Below, piece by piece: positions 16,199 through 25,277 of a DNA stretch of 64,000 nt. The notes below the pieces were generated by a model. That model saw nothing but the letters and a program-made list of their open reading frames with translations, had not been told where the DNA came from and made no database searches. The position numbers and the translations under genes were made by a program. Source of the DNA: RHKX01 sp964497825 (GTDB lineage: Bacteria > Actinomycetota > Thermoleophilia > Solirubrobacterales > 70-9); NCBI GenBank assembly GCA_964497825.1, contig CAZCFA010000003.1, positions 12,216 to 76,215 of the forward strand, read 5' to 3'. How positions within the stretch are numbered: the stretch's first letter is position 1; every line of letters begins with the position of its first letter.

Positions 16199-17608
16199 AT
16201 GAGCCCGCCATCCGAGTCCGACCACGACGAGCCCCGGAGGCCCGCAAAGCGCCCCGATGATCGCTCCTGGCCGGAGCGATGCTCAGCCTTGTTCGAGGAT
16301 CTGCGGCGTCCGGCGCGGGCGATGGTCGCGCGGGCCTACGGCAAGTCGCTCTCGGACGAGGAGATCGACGACGTCTACTCATCGGCCTGGACCGCGACCC
16401 TGTCCGCGCTGCGCAAGCGCGGCCGTGAGATGAGCGACGTCGAGCTTCGCGCCTACGTGCTCACCGCGGTCGCCAGTCACGCGAGCAAGGAGCTGCGACG
16501 CCGCTCGCGCAAGCCGACCGGGATGCTGAGCGAAGCGCATGAGCAAGCCGTGGCCGACCGCAGTCAGCCGCTGCCGGACGAACGCGCGATCGGCGCCGAG
16601 TCGCAGAGCATCGCGCGCGATCTGCTCAGCAGCCTGCCGACGAGGCGCCGCGCGGTGATGCTGCTTCGCTATGGCTGGGGGTTGAGCCCGGACGAGGTCT
16701 GCGCGCTGATCTCCGGACTTTCCCGCCGCGCCTATCGGAAGGAGGTGACGCGCGGGGTCGAGCAACTGATCGATCGGCTGGAGGAGCTCGAGAGCGGCCG
16801 CTGGTGCCGGAGTCGCGAGCCCTTGATCCGCGACTATCTCGCCGGTACCGCCGATCAGGCGGCCAGGCTGCAGGTCGAGGAGCACATGCGCCATTGCCGC
16901 GCCTGCGCCGCCCTGGCGGCACGGGTCCGGGATGAGCTCAACGGGTTCGGGGGGCTCGTCGTCATCGGGGCCGCTGCCGGGCTGATCGGCGGCGCCCGTT
17001 TCCCGGCGCTGGACTCGCTCGCGAACTTCGCCGCGACCGCGAGGGACGGTGTCGCCGTCGCCGCTGAGAAGGCGGAGCTCACGATCGGCACCGTCGCGAC
17101 GTCCGGTGGGGCCCGGGGCGCGGGTGCCGCCGGGGCCGGGGTCGCGGCCAAGTTCGCCGCGCTCGGAGGCGCCGGAAAGGCGGCGCTCGCCTGCATCGGA
17201 GCGGGCGCCGCCGCGACCGCCTGCGTGGCTGCCGGCGTCATCCCCGGGGTGACGTTCAACGACCTCCGGCCCGGCGGCGACTCGGCCGCCAAGCAGGTAC
17301 CGGCCCGCGAGCGGGTCGATCCCGGTCCGCGGTCGCGGGAGTCATCCGATCCTGCCAGCCCCGCTTCGTCGACGCCGGCTCCTGTCACTGCGGATCCCGA
17401 GCCGGCGCCGCCCGATGGACCGGCAGCGGGCGAGCCCGAGCCGGCGAACGACCAACCGCCGGCTCAGGAGTTCGACCCGATCGCCTCAGCGCCGCAGTCG
17501 GTGCCGCCGACGCCCGCTGCACCGGCGCCGGGACCGGCGGCCCCGGCACCACCCCCGGCCCCGGGCGGCGGCGCTGGATCGATCGCCGGCGAGGAGTTCG
17601 GCCCGTAG
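16199..17608 (+). CDS. sigma-70 family factor fused to zinc-finger anti-sigma domain and membrane tail
   Basis: A 469-residue protein. Residues about 30-100 match sigma region 2 (DEEIDDVYSSAWTATLSAL), residues 140-200 sigma region 4 (SLPTRRRAVMLLRYGWGLSPDEV). At about 226-234 is H-x3-C-x2-C (HMRHCRAC), the zinc-binding anti-sigma motif. A hydrophobic segment (CIGAGAAATACVAAGVI, about 330-348) follows and the last 120 residues are Pro/Ala-rich and probably extracytoplasmic. Sigma and anti-sigma functions are normally on separate proteins; here they form one membrane-anchored chain. A gene for a large secreted protein follows 53 nt downstream and is a candidate target. Confidence 0.8.
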   Translation: MSPPSESDHDEPRRPAKRPDDRSWPERCSALFEDLRRPARAMVARAYGKSLSDEEIDDVYSSAWTATLSALRKRGREMSDVELRAYVLTAVASHASKELRRRSRKPTGMLSEAHEQAVADRSQPLPDERAIGAESQSIARDLLSSLPTRRRAVMLLRYGWGLSPDEVCALISGLSRRAYRKEVTRGVEQLIDRLEELESGRWCRSREPLIRDYLAGTADQAARLQVEEHMRHCRACAALAARVRDELNGFGGLVVIGAAAGLIGGARFPALDSLANFAATARDGVAVAAEKAELTIGTVATSGGARGAGAAGAGVAAKFAALGGAGKAALACIGAGAAATACVAAGVIPGVTFNDLRPGGDSAAKQVPARERVDPGPRSRESSDPASPASSTPAPVTADPEPAPPDGPAAGEPEPANDQPPAQEFDPIASAPQSVPPTPAAPAPGPAAPAPPPAPGGGAGSIAGEEFGP

Positions 17609-17661
17609 GTGCGCCACCGGCGCGCAAGCCCAATCGACGCAGCCACCGGCAAGGAGGAACG

Positions 17662-20526
17662 ATGTTCGAAGCCCGTAAGTCAGTCGTGATCCTGGCGAGC
17701 CTGCTCGCCCCGTTGCTGCTGCTGCTCGCGATCCCCCGATCAGCTGCAGCGAGCACCTACGGCGTCCGTCAGTGCAGCGTCCAGCAGGGCTCGGTCTCCG
17801 ACGCCGCGATCGAGGGCGTCTCCACCGGCTACACCGCGAACAACTCCTGCGGTCAGGCTCCGGACAACTACCTGCAGGTCGGCACGAGCGGCCCGGTCGG
17901 GGCGGGCCAAGCGAAGGCCTGGACGTTCACCGCGCCGAACGGAACGAGGATCGATCGGGCGACCGGCACCTACCTGATGCAGGGCCGGGCCGACCACGGC
18001 GGTCACCGGCCGTTCTTCCTCTACCGCGGGGTGAATCAGGGCTCTGACCAGACCCTCGGCCACCAGGGCGCCGGCAACACCGGTGGCGGCTTCGACACCG
18101 ACGTCTGGCCGAACGTGGGGGCGATCAGCCGGGTCGGGATCGGCGTCGGATGCCAGTCGGGCTCAACCTGCCCGAACAAGAGTGGGATCTACTCGCGGAT
18201 CGGTGATCTCGCCTTCAGCATGAGGGACCTCGTCGCGCCAGCGGTGCCGGCGCTGAGCGGCCCAGCGCTCGGTGGCTGGATCAACGGAACCGAGCAACTG
18301 AACTTCTCGGTCAGCGACACCGGCGCCGGCGTCTATGTCAGCAACACGGCCGTCAACGGCACCTTCGTCGACCTCGATGCGCTCTGCACGCCGATGCTGG
18401 ACGGCTCCGGGTCGGCCACGCGGATGCAGCCGTGCCCCGCCAACGGCTCGGGCTCGAGCCCCTTCGACGTGGCGGGATCCTCGGTGGTCCAGGGCGACAA
18501 CACGGTCACCGTCTGCGTCTACGAGTACGGCGAGGACGACCTGCAGAACCGGTGCAAGAGCGCCACGGTGAAGGTCGACACGATCGTTCCGCTCGCGCCC
18601 AGCGGACTCACCGTCGCCGGCGGCGAGGACTGGCGACGAGACAACGAATTCACGCTGCGCTTCGGGGGCCAGAGCCAGGGCGCCAACGGCGCACCGGTCG
18701 TCGGTGCTTCGGTGCGGATCACGGGAGCCGGCGAATATGACCACACCGAGTACTACCCCGGCGCGAATCTCGACACGATCGACGACGTCTCGGTCCCGGC
18801 GAAGGGCGAGTACACGGCCCAGGTCTACTTTCGCGACGCCGCCGGCAACGAGTCCCTCAGCAGCAGCTCGAGCGTGCACCTGCGCTTCGACGACACCGTG
18901 CCGGCGCCGCAGGCACCACAGAAGGCGAACGGCTGGATCAGCGGGCAGGAGCTCGCCGACGGCTACCTGCAGGGTTGGGATCCCGTTCAAAGCAATCTTG
19001 TTCCCCCTTCGGGCATCGCCGGCTACCGGGTCGTCGTCAACGCCAACAGCGACAGCGACCCGTGCTCGGGCGCCGGCGATCCTCGCGCCTGCGGCGGGCC
19101 GATTACTGAGCCGGGTCAAGGGAACCTCCAGCGGCTCCTCCGTAGCGGCGACCTGCGGGAGGGCGTCAACTACGTCCACGTCGTGCCGATCTCGGGATCG
19201 GGGATGCGGGCGACCGACGTCAAGCACGCGCGGCTGAAGGCCGACTTCACCGAGCCGGAGACGCAGCTCGCGGGCGACGGAGCCGGCCGCTGGCTCAACC
19301 ACGACGCCAACCTGACCCTGACCGCGAGCGACGCGCTCTCGGGCATGGTCGATACCGCGGAGTTTCCGTTCGACCAGCCGCCGATCGTGAAGCTCACGGT
19401 CGACGGGCGGACGACCGCGGACACCCCGAACGTCTCGACCACGGTGGGCGGGGAGGGCATCCACCAGCTGAGCTGGTGCGCGCGCGATCTCGCCGGCAAC
19501 GGCGCCGGCGACTGCGGGTCCGGTGGGGCGCCCGCGGGACGCGGCTCGAGCGGCGCAGCGACGGTGCGGATCGACAAGACCGCCCCGAGCGCCGCGTTCA
19601 CCGACCGCCAGGACCCCGGCGACCCCGACCAGCTGATCGCGCCGGTCAGCGACGTCCTCTCGGGCGTCGCCTCGGGGCGGATCAGCTACCACCCGGTCGG
19701 CGGGAACGACTGGAAGCACCTGGACACCGACCTCGAGGACGACCAGCTCGTCGCCCGCGTCGACTCCAGCGACCTGAAGCGGGGAATCACCTATGAGTTC
19801 CGCGTCCAGGCGAGCGACAAGGCCGGCAACACGGCGACGTCGACGACGAAGCAGAACGGACAGCCGATGCGGGTCACGGGCCCGTTCCGGACGATCACCT
19901 CCGTCGCCGACCTGAGGATCAACGGCAGGTCGAAGGCCCGGATCAAGTACGGCCGGAAGCCGAGGGTGAGGGGCGAGCTCCTCAGCGCCGACGGGCGACC
20001 GGTGGCGAACGCGACGGTCGAGCTGCGAAGCAGCTACTTCGCGGGCGCGAAGAAGCGGGACGCAAGCAATGTCGTGACCACCGACGCCCGGGGCGGCTTC
20101 ACGGCGAGGCTGCCGAAGGGGCCGGGGCGCACCCTGATCGCCTACTACCGAGGCGATCGCCGCTACCTCGGCGTCCGCTCGGCACCGGCGAGGGTCGCCG
20201 TCAAGAGCAAGGTCACGCTCAAGGTGCCGAACGTCGTCGACTCCGACGGCGGGCTGACCTTCAAGGGCAGGTTGCGGGCCAAGGGCGCCAAGCTCGGCAA
20301 GCGCGGCAAGCGCCTTGAGATCCAAGTCCGTGTCGGCGGGAAGTGGAAGACCGTCGGCAAGTCGATCCGGACGAACGGCAGGGGCAGGTTCAAGCTGCGC
20401 TACGAGTTCACCGCCGACTACCCGCACGCGGTGCGGTACACGTTCCGCGCCGCGGTGCTGAAGGAGCGCGGGTTCCCCTACCTGCCGTCGAAGTCGAAGC
20501 GGCGAAAGGTGACGGTCACGCCATAG
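17662..20526 (+). CDS. large secreted protein with Ig-like/Big repeats
   Basis: A 954-residue protein with a clear Sec signal peptide (LLAPLLLLLAIPRSAAAS). The N-terminal 180 residues form an unrecognised Cys-containing domain, then several beta-sandwich modules separated by phrases such as DTVPAPQAPQ, LTASDALSGMVD, DKTAPSAAFTD and DKAGNTATS, which are typical of bacterial Ig-like repeats. The last 200 residues are Lys/Arg-rich (GRSKARIKYGRKPRVRG, KLGKRGKRLEIQVRVGGKW), suggesting binding to an acidic wall polymer. AAGGAGG lies 5 nt before the ATG, among the strongest ribosome sites in the window. Function unknown; adhesion or envelope structure is inferred. Confidence 0.75.
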   Translation: MFEARKSVVILASLLAPLLLLLAIPRSAAASTYGVRQCSVQQGSVSDAAIEGVSTGYTANNSCGQAPDNYLQVGTSGPVGAGQAKAWTFTAPNGTRIDRATGTYLMQGRADHGGHRPFFLYRGVNQGSDQTLGHQGAGNTGGGFDTDVWPNVGAISRVGIGVGCQSGSTCPNKSGIYSRIGDLAFSMRDLVAPAVPALSGPALGGWINGTEQLNFSVSDTGAGVYVSNTAVNGTFVDLDALCTPMLDGSGSATRMQPCPANGSGSSPFDVAGSSVVQGDNTVTVCVYEYGEDDLQNRCKSATVKVDTIVPLAPSGLTVAGGEDWRRDNEFTLRFGGQSQGANGAPVVGASVRITGAGEYDHTEYYPGANLDTIDDVSVPAKGEYTAQVYFRDAAGNESLSSSSSVHLRFDDTVPAPQAPQKANGWISGQELADGYLQGWDPVQSNLVPPSGIAGYRVVVNANSDSDPCSGAGDPRACGGPITEPGQGNLQRLLRSGDLREGVNYVHVVPISGSGMRATDVKHARLKADFTEPETQLAGDGAGRWLNHDANLTLTASDALSGMVDTAEFPFDQPPIVKLTVDGRTTADTPNVSTTVGGEGIHQLSWCARDLAGNGAGDCGSGGAPAGRGSSGAATVRIDKTAPSAAFTDRQDPGDPDQLIAPVSDVLSGVASGRISYHPVGGNDWKHLDTDLEDDQLVARVDSSDLKRGITYEFRVQASDKAGNTATSTTKQNGQPMRVTGPFRTITSVADLRINGRSKARIKYGRKPRVRGELLSADGRPVANATVELRSSYFAGAKKRDASNVVTTDARGGFTARLPKGPGRTLIAYYRGDRRYLGVRSAPARVAVKSKVTLKVPNVVDSDGGLTFKGRLRAKGAKLGKRGKRLEIQVRVGGKWKTVGKSIRTNGRGRFKLRYEFTADYPHAVRYTFRAAVLKERGFPYLPSKSKRRKVTVTP

Positions 20527-20663
20527 GCTGCTTCTCCGCGAGCCCGGCAAACATCACTGGTCTTTCCCGCACGTTCTCGGCCCGCCGGCCAGCGAGAGGC
20601 GCGATCTACCCCGCCGCGCTCTACCTTACGGGGCTCCGTCGGGACCGCCGCAGGGGCCGATAG

Positions 20664-23600
20664 GTGATCAGGTTCAGGTTGCAACGAGGCGCAGGCGCAC
20701 AACAAAGCCGCCCAGCAGCCCGCAGGGTGAGCCTCGGGCTGCTCTTCGTCGCACTGGCCGGCGGCGCGCCTGTCGCCGCCGGCCAAGCGGGCGCCAGCGC
20801 GCCCGCACCGACGCTCGAAGTCCCGGAGCTGCCGCCCGCAGAGAGCTGGTCGGATCGGGGCTTGGAGCCCGAACTGACGGCGGAGCGGGGCGAGGTCCGA
20901 GTCCGGCTGATCCTCCGCGATCAGGACCTGCTCGCCGCGGCCATTGATCCCGACGTTCAGGCGATGCTTCAGACAGCGCCGGCGCCGAGCTCGGCCGAGG
21001 CCGCGGCTCGGCATCCTCACCGGATCTCGGCGATCGAGAAGGCAAACGCGCGCGTGGCCGAGGGCAACTACGAGGACGCCGTCGACCAGCTACAGCCTGC
21101 TGCCGACGCTAGCGGTGACGAAGTCGACCGGGTCGCGGCACGGGTACGCCGTAGCGGGGGACAGGTCCTCGGCTCCGAGATCGCGCCGGCCGCGGTGATC
21201 GCCCTCGTTCCCGCCGAGCTGCTCGGCGCGCTCGAGGGCCTCGGGAGCGTGGGGGCGATCGAGGCGGCGCCGGAGCCCCAGCCGCAATCCTCGATTGGCT
21301 GGCGGGCGGTCGGCGCGGACTCCTGGCATGCCGCCGGATTCACCGGTGGCACCGGATCAGCGGACACGGTGCCCGCCGACGCCGGCGTGATGGGAGAGCT
21401 TCCCGATCCAACCCATCCGGCCTTTGCGGGCACACCTGTTTACAACGACCCTGGACTGATCGGCGGCCCGGGCAATCACGGAACCCACACGGCGGCCATT
21501 ATCGCCTCGGGAGATGCCATTAATCTGGGGGTCGCCTACGGCTTGGACAAGTTGGTCAACGGTGACAACCCGTACCAGCTGGGTTTTACGTACCTCGGAG
21601 TTCCTGGCGCACCCGACCCAGCGGAAGTCGTCAGCGAGAGCTTCGGCAGCTCGGAGACCGACGATGACGAGGGCGACGGCGACGACGCTGTCACGGCGAC
21701 ATTCGGATTGAGCCAGGCTCTGTCGGCCGGCAACGAGAACGTCGACGGCTCACCGACGGTCCAGAACATGGGCCGGAACACGATGAGCGTCGGCGCCTTC
21801 AACGACGTCGGCACGATCGGCTCCACCGACGATGTCGTTCTCGGTGTCAGCTCGCGCGGGCCGACCCCGGCCGGGCGCAAGAAGCCGGATCTGACGGCGC
21901 CGGGCGGCTCGGTGGTAAGCGCCGACTCCAACTGGAACTCGCCGCCGGCCAACCCCGACTACACGCCGATGAGCGGAACCTCGTTCGCGAGCCCGCACGT
22001 CGCCGGCGCGATGGCGCTGCTCGAGGGAGCGGGAATCACCGATCCGATGGTGCAGCGCGCGCTCCTGATCAACAGCGCCCGCGACTGGAACGGCACCAAC
22101 ACCGGCCTGCACGGCTGGACCGCCCCGCAGACCGGCTGGCGCCCTGAGGTCGGCTGGGGCCGGCTCGACCTGGCGGCGGCGTTGGCGCAACGCGCCGACT
22201 ACCAGCTCGGCAGCGTCTCCGAGGGTGAAGCGCGCTTCTACCGCGCCACGGTGCCCGCCGGAGCGAAGGCGACCCTCGCGTTCCAGTCGCGCATCCTCTA
22301 CGTCGGCTACCCCGGGCCGCCCTTCCCGGTGCAGACGATCAGGCACACACAGAGCAACCTCGATCTCCACCAGTACCGCTCCGACGACAGCGAGGTCGCG
22401 CCGCCCCCGGCGTTCGATCCGCCCGACACGACGATCGACCCGGGGCCCGATGCGATCGACCCCAACGACACGGTCGAGCAGGTGCGCTCGCCGGCGACCC
22501 CCGGTGCCCAGCAGATCACCTACAAGGTGCAGTCGGCCTCGACGATCGACGGCGCCACGGCGGAGCCGTTCGCGATCGCCGCGGCAGCGCCGCTGACGCC
22601 GCTCGCCTCGCCGACCGTGCGCCCGGACTCGCTCGGCGCGAGCTCGCGCGCGGCCCGCTGCAACCAGCCCGTGACGATCACCACCACCGCTCGCAACGAC
22701 TCCCCGGACCTGGCGGCCGGCAACGCGGCCCTGCAGATTGACCTGCCCCCGGGCGCGCAGCTCGTCTCCGGCGCGGTCACCCAGCCTGTCTCCGGCGGCA
22801 CGCTCGCGACGTCGGCGACCTCCGAGGGCCACACGTGGACCGTCGCAGCGAGCGGCGAGGGCGCGAAGACGGTTACCGTCCGCGGCGCCGGCGACGCCTA
22901 CGGCACCACCTTCCACGACGCCGACCAGGTCACGGTCATGGCCGACTGCACGCCGCCAGGCACCTCGATCGATGCCGGTCCGAGCGGGCCCACGAACGAT
23001 CGGAGGCCGAGCTTCGCCTTCTCGGGCAGCGGCGGGCCGGACTCCTACGAGTGCTCGATCGACGGCGGCACCTTCACGCGCTGCTCGTCGCCGTTCACCA
23101 CCGCCGCCCTCGACGACGGCGATCACAGCTTCCGGGTTCGGGCCGTCGACGCGGTCGGCAACGCTGATCCGGCACCGCCAACGCGCGCGTTCATCGTCGA
23201 CACCCGGCCGCCGGAGACGGCGATCGAGTCCGGCCCGGCGAAGGCCATCCGCTCGAGGCGGGCGACCTTCACGTTCGCCGGCGCCAGCGCATACGAGTGC
23301 CGGCACGATGGCGCGCCGTTCGAGCCCTGCTCGAACCCGATGACCCTGAGCGGGCTGACCGAGGGCCGTCACAAGCTCGCTGTCCGCGCGATCGATGACG
23401 CCGGCAACGTCGACGCGACCCCGGCGGAGCGGACGTTCGCGGTCGATCGCAGCGTCGCGGGGGCGAGGATCAGGGTCAGGAGGTCGGTCCGGTTCAGGCG
23501 TGCGCTGAGGCTGAGGGTGAGGGCATCGCTGGGTGAGCGGGGATCGGTCCGGGTCCGCGCCGTGGTCAAGGCGAGGCGCGCGATCAGGGTGAAGGCGGTG

Positions 23601-23783
23601 GCGACCGAGCTCGGTCCCGGCCGCGTCAAGCTCGAGCTCCGCGCCGGCCGCGCCGCGAACCGGGCGATCGCCGCAGCGCTTCGGCGAGGAAGGGTGGGGC
23701 TGAGGGTCGCGGCCACCTTCACCGACCGGGTCGGAAACGCTCGTGCGCTCAAGCGCCGGGTGAGACTGCGCTCACCGCGCTGA
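20664..23783 (+). CDS. secreted subtilisin-like serine protease (S8) with C-terminal domains
   Basis: A 1039-residue exported protease. After a signal region (LGLLFVALAGGAPVAAG) and a prodomain-like segment, the catalytic triad appears as Asp in PADAGVMGELPDPTHP (about residue 236), His in GNHGTHTAA (about 272) and Ser in GTSFASPHVAGAMALL (about 440); SAGNEN (about 353) is the oxyanion Asn region. Two beta-sandwich modules (YECSIDGGTFTRC and YECRHDGAPFEPC types) follow, then a strongly basic C-terminal 110 residues. It probably cleaves proteins at or outside the cell surface. The basic tail resembles that of the preceding secreted protein, so both may bind the same envelope component. Confidence 0.85.
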   Translation: MIRFRLQRGAGAQQSRPAARRVSLGLLFVALAGGAPVAAGQAGASAPAPTLEVPELPPAESWSDRGLEPELTAERGEVRVRLILRDQDLLAAAIDPDVQAMLQTAPAPSSAEAAARHPHRISAIEKANARVAEGNYEDAVDQLQPAADASGDEVDRVAARVRRSGGQVLGSEIAPAAVIALVPAELLGALEGLGSVGAIEAAPEPQPQSSIGWRAVGADSWHAAGFTGGTGSADTVPADAGVMGELPDPTHPAFAGTPVYNDPGLIGGPGNHGTHTAAIIASGDAINLGVAYGLDKLVNGDNPYQLGFTYLGVPGAPDPAEVVSESFGSSETDDDEGDGDDAVTATFGLSQALSAGNENVDGSPTVQNMGRNTMSVGAFNDVGTIGSTDDVVLGVSSRGPTPAGRKKPDLTAPGGSVVSADSNWNSPPANPDYTPMSGTSFASPHVAGAMALLEGAGITDPMVQRALLINSARDWNGTNTGLHGWTAPQTGWRPEVGWGRLDLAAALAQRADYQLGSVSEGEARFYRATVPAGAKATLAFQSRILYVGYPGPPFPVQTIRHTQSNLDLHQYRSDDSEVAPPPAFDPPDTTIDPGPDAIDPNDTVEQVRSPATPGAQQITYKVQSASTIDGATAEPFAIAAAAPLTPLASPTVRPDSLGASSRAARCNQPVTITTTARNDSPDLAAGNAALQIDLPPGAQLVSGAVTQPVSGGTLATSATSEGHTWTVAASGEGAKTVTVRGAGDAYGTTFHDADQVTVMADCTPPGTSIDAGPSGPTNDRRPSFAFSGSGGPDSYECSIDGGTFTRCSSPFTTAALDDGDHSFRVRAVDAVGNADPAPPTRAFIVDTRPPETAIESGPAKAIRSRRATFTFAGASAYECRHDGAPFEPCSNPMTLSGLTEGRHKLAVRAIDDAGNVDATPAERTFAVDRSVAGARIRVRRSVRFRRALRLRVRASLGERGSVRVRAVVKARRAIRVKAVATELGPGRVKLELRAGRAANRAIAAALRRGRVGLRVAATFTDRVGNARALKRRVRLRSPR

Positions 23784-23953
23784 CCGGCAGCCGTCATCAG
23801 CGGGGTCGCGGTCGCCGACGGCGGCTGTCGGTGTCACAGGGAACCATCGCCGATCACGGCTATCGCGATTCGCCGCTCAGCGCTCAACATCGCGGTCGAA
23901 AACGCCGATCTGTAGGAGACCGCCCGACCGACCACGCCCCTCAGGCCGCGGAG

Positions 23954-24559
23954 ATGAGAGCCCCCAACCGACCATCGGCGCCGATCCCGGACCGCTCCGA
24001 GTCCGGCCTCGTCTCGGTCTCAGCGGTGCTCGGCGTCGCCTTCGTGGCGCTGATCGTCTACCTGCTGCTCGGCGCGCTCAACGGCGACTCCGACCATTTC
24101 GGCGAGGTTCCGATCCCGAGCCAGAACGTCGCGATCGAGCTGCCGGAGGGGGAGACCGATCTCTACTACGCGGTGAAGGGCGATCCCGACCGGCTCGCTG
24201 ACGTCGCGGTTCCCGCCGACCTCAAGTTCTCGGTCGTGCCCGAGCAGGGCGACGCGGTGCGGGTCGATGACCGCGACGGCGACGTCGAGAAGACCGACGA
24301 CGGCGTCAGCAAGCTGATCGCGGCGGTGATCGCGCCGCAGGGGGGCACCTACCTCGTCTCGGCCGCGGGGGCCACGACCGCGGTGGCCGGCCGGAGCCCG
24401 TCGGCGGAGCTGACCCTCGGTCTGAGCCCGCTCGGAGCGGTGGTCGACCGGTTCGAGGACGTCGTCGACGAGCTCGACGGCCCGACCGGGATCGTCGTCC
24501 TGGTGGCGCTCGGGATGTTGCTGGTGGCGCCGCGGGCCGAGCGGGCGTTGCGGCGCTGA
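23954..24559 (+). CDS. hypothetical membrane protein, two helices
   Basis: A 201-residue protein with an N-terminal transmembrane helix (AVLGVAFVALIVYLLLGAL) and a C-terminal one (GIVVLVALGMLLVA) enclosing about 120 residues of predominantly beta-strand character, probably outside the membrane. I do not recognise the domain. The ATG at 23954 is chosen; an upstream in-frame codon at 23831 adds 41 residues of basic, unlikely sequence. It lies between the secreted protease and a DUF2510 membrane protein. Confidence 0.65.
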   Translation: MRAPNRPSAPIPDRSESGLVSVSAVLGVAFVALIVYLLLGALNGDSDHFGEVPIPSQNVAIELPEGETDLYYAVKGDPDRLADVAVPADLKFSVVPEQGDAVRVDDRDGDVEKTDDGVSKLIAAVIAPQGGTYLVSAAGATTAVAGRSPSAELTLGLSPLGAVVDRFEDVVDELDGPTGIVVLVALGMLLVAPRAERALRR

Positions 24560-24605
24560 CGCCGCCGCAGGCGCGATGATCGGATGCGATCGACCCGTTT
24601 TCTTG

Positions 24606-25277
24606 ATGAGCGAGGCCGGAGGAACACAGCAGCCCGGGGCGCCGGCGCCCGGTTGGTACCACGACGAGCACGGCCTGGTGCGGTGGTGGGACGGCGCCGG
24701 CTGGACCGAGCACGTGCGGGTTCCCGGAGGGGCCGACGAGGCGCCGCTGGCGCCGGGCTTCGCGCCGACGCCGACGCCGACGCCGTCCCCGGACGAGCAC
24801 GGATCGAGCGCCCCGAGCTACCTGCCGTGGGTCATCGCGCTGATCTCGGTGCTGGCGCTCTGCATCGCCTCGGTCCTGATCCTCGAGAGCCTCGGCGACG
24901 ACGATGGCTCCAAGACCGATGTGCTGCCCTCCGGCGACGCCGCCAAGGTGCAGTCGGGGCTGAGCGCGGCGCAGGCGGCGATCGAGACCTACGCGGTCGA
25001 CCACGACGGCTCCTACGCGGGGGCGACGCCGGAGCAGCTCGAGGCGATCGACGGGACCCTCGCCGACGTCCCGCTCACCGTCAGCGGCACCGCGGGCGGT
25101 TACGTGCTCAGCGCTGCGGCGGGTGAGGTGACGTTCTCGATCACCCGCGCGGAGGGCGGCGTCGTCACGTTCACCTGTACGCCGCCGGGCGGTGAGGGCT
25201 GCAACGACAGCGGCACCTGGGGCCAGGCGGCGATCGCCGAGTCGACCAGGCTCACGGCGGCGGGCGGCCGCGGCTGA
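24606..25277 (+). CDS. DUF2510 membrane protein with pilin-like exterior domain
   Basis: A 223-residue protein. Residues 12-40 (PGWYHDEHGLVRWWDGAGWTEHV) are a DUF2510 domain, usually cytoplasmic in actinobacterial membrane proteins. A transmembrane helix (WVIALISVLALCIASVLIL) follows at about residue 78, then an exterior domain in which LSAAQAAIETYAVDHDGSYAGATPEQL resembles the start of type IV pilin-like globular domains. Function unknown. Its last 26 nt overlap the convergent HNH endonuclease gene. Confidence 0.7.
   Translation: MSEAGGTQQPGAPAPGWYHDEHGLVRWWDGAGWTEHVRVPGGADEAPLAPGFAPTPTPTPSPDEHGSSAPSYLPWVIALISVLALCIASVLILESLGDDDGSKTDVLPSGDAAKVQSGLSAAQAAIETYAVDHDGSYAGATPEQLEAIDGTLADVPLTVSGTAGGYVLSAAAGEVTFSITRAEGGVVTFTCTPPGGEGCNDSGTWGQAAIAESTRLTAAGGRG

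Noticed and set aside
18163..20550. A 795-codon leftward open frame opposite the 954-residue secreted protein
   Set aside because: The forward frame has a signal peptide, a strong ribosome site and recognisable Ig-like repeats; the reverse frame is Arg/Val/Asp-rich shadow.
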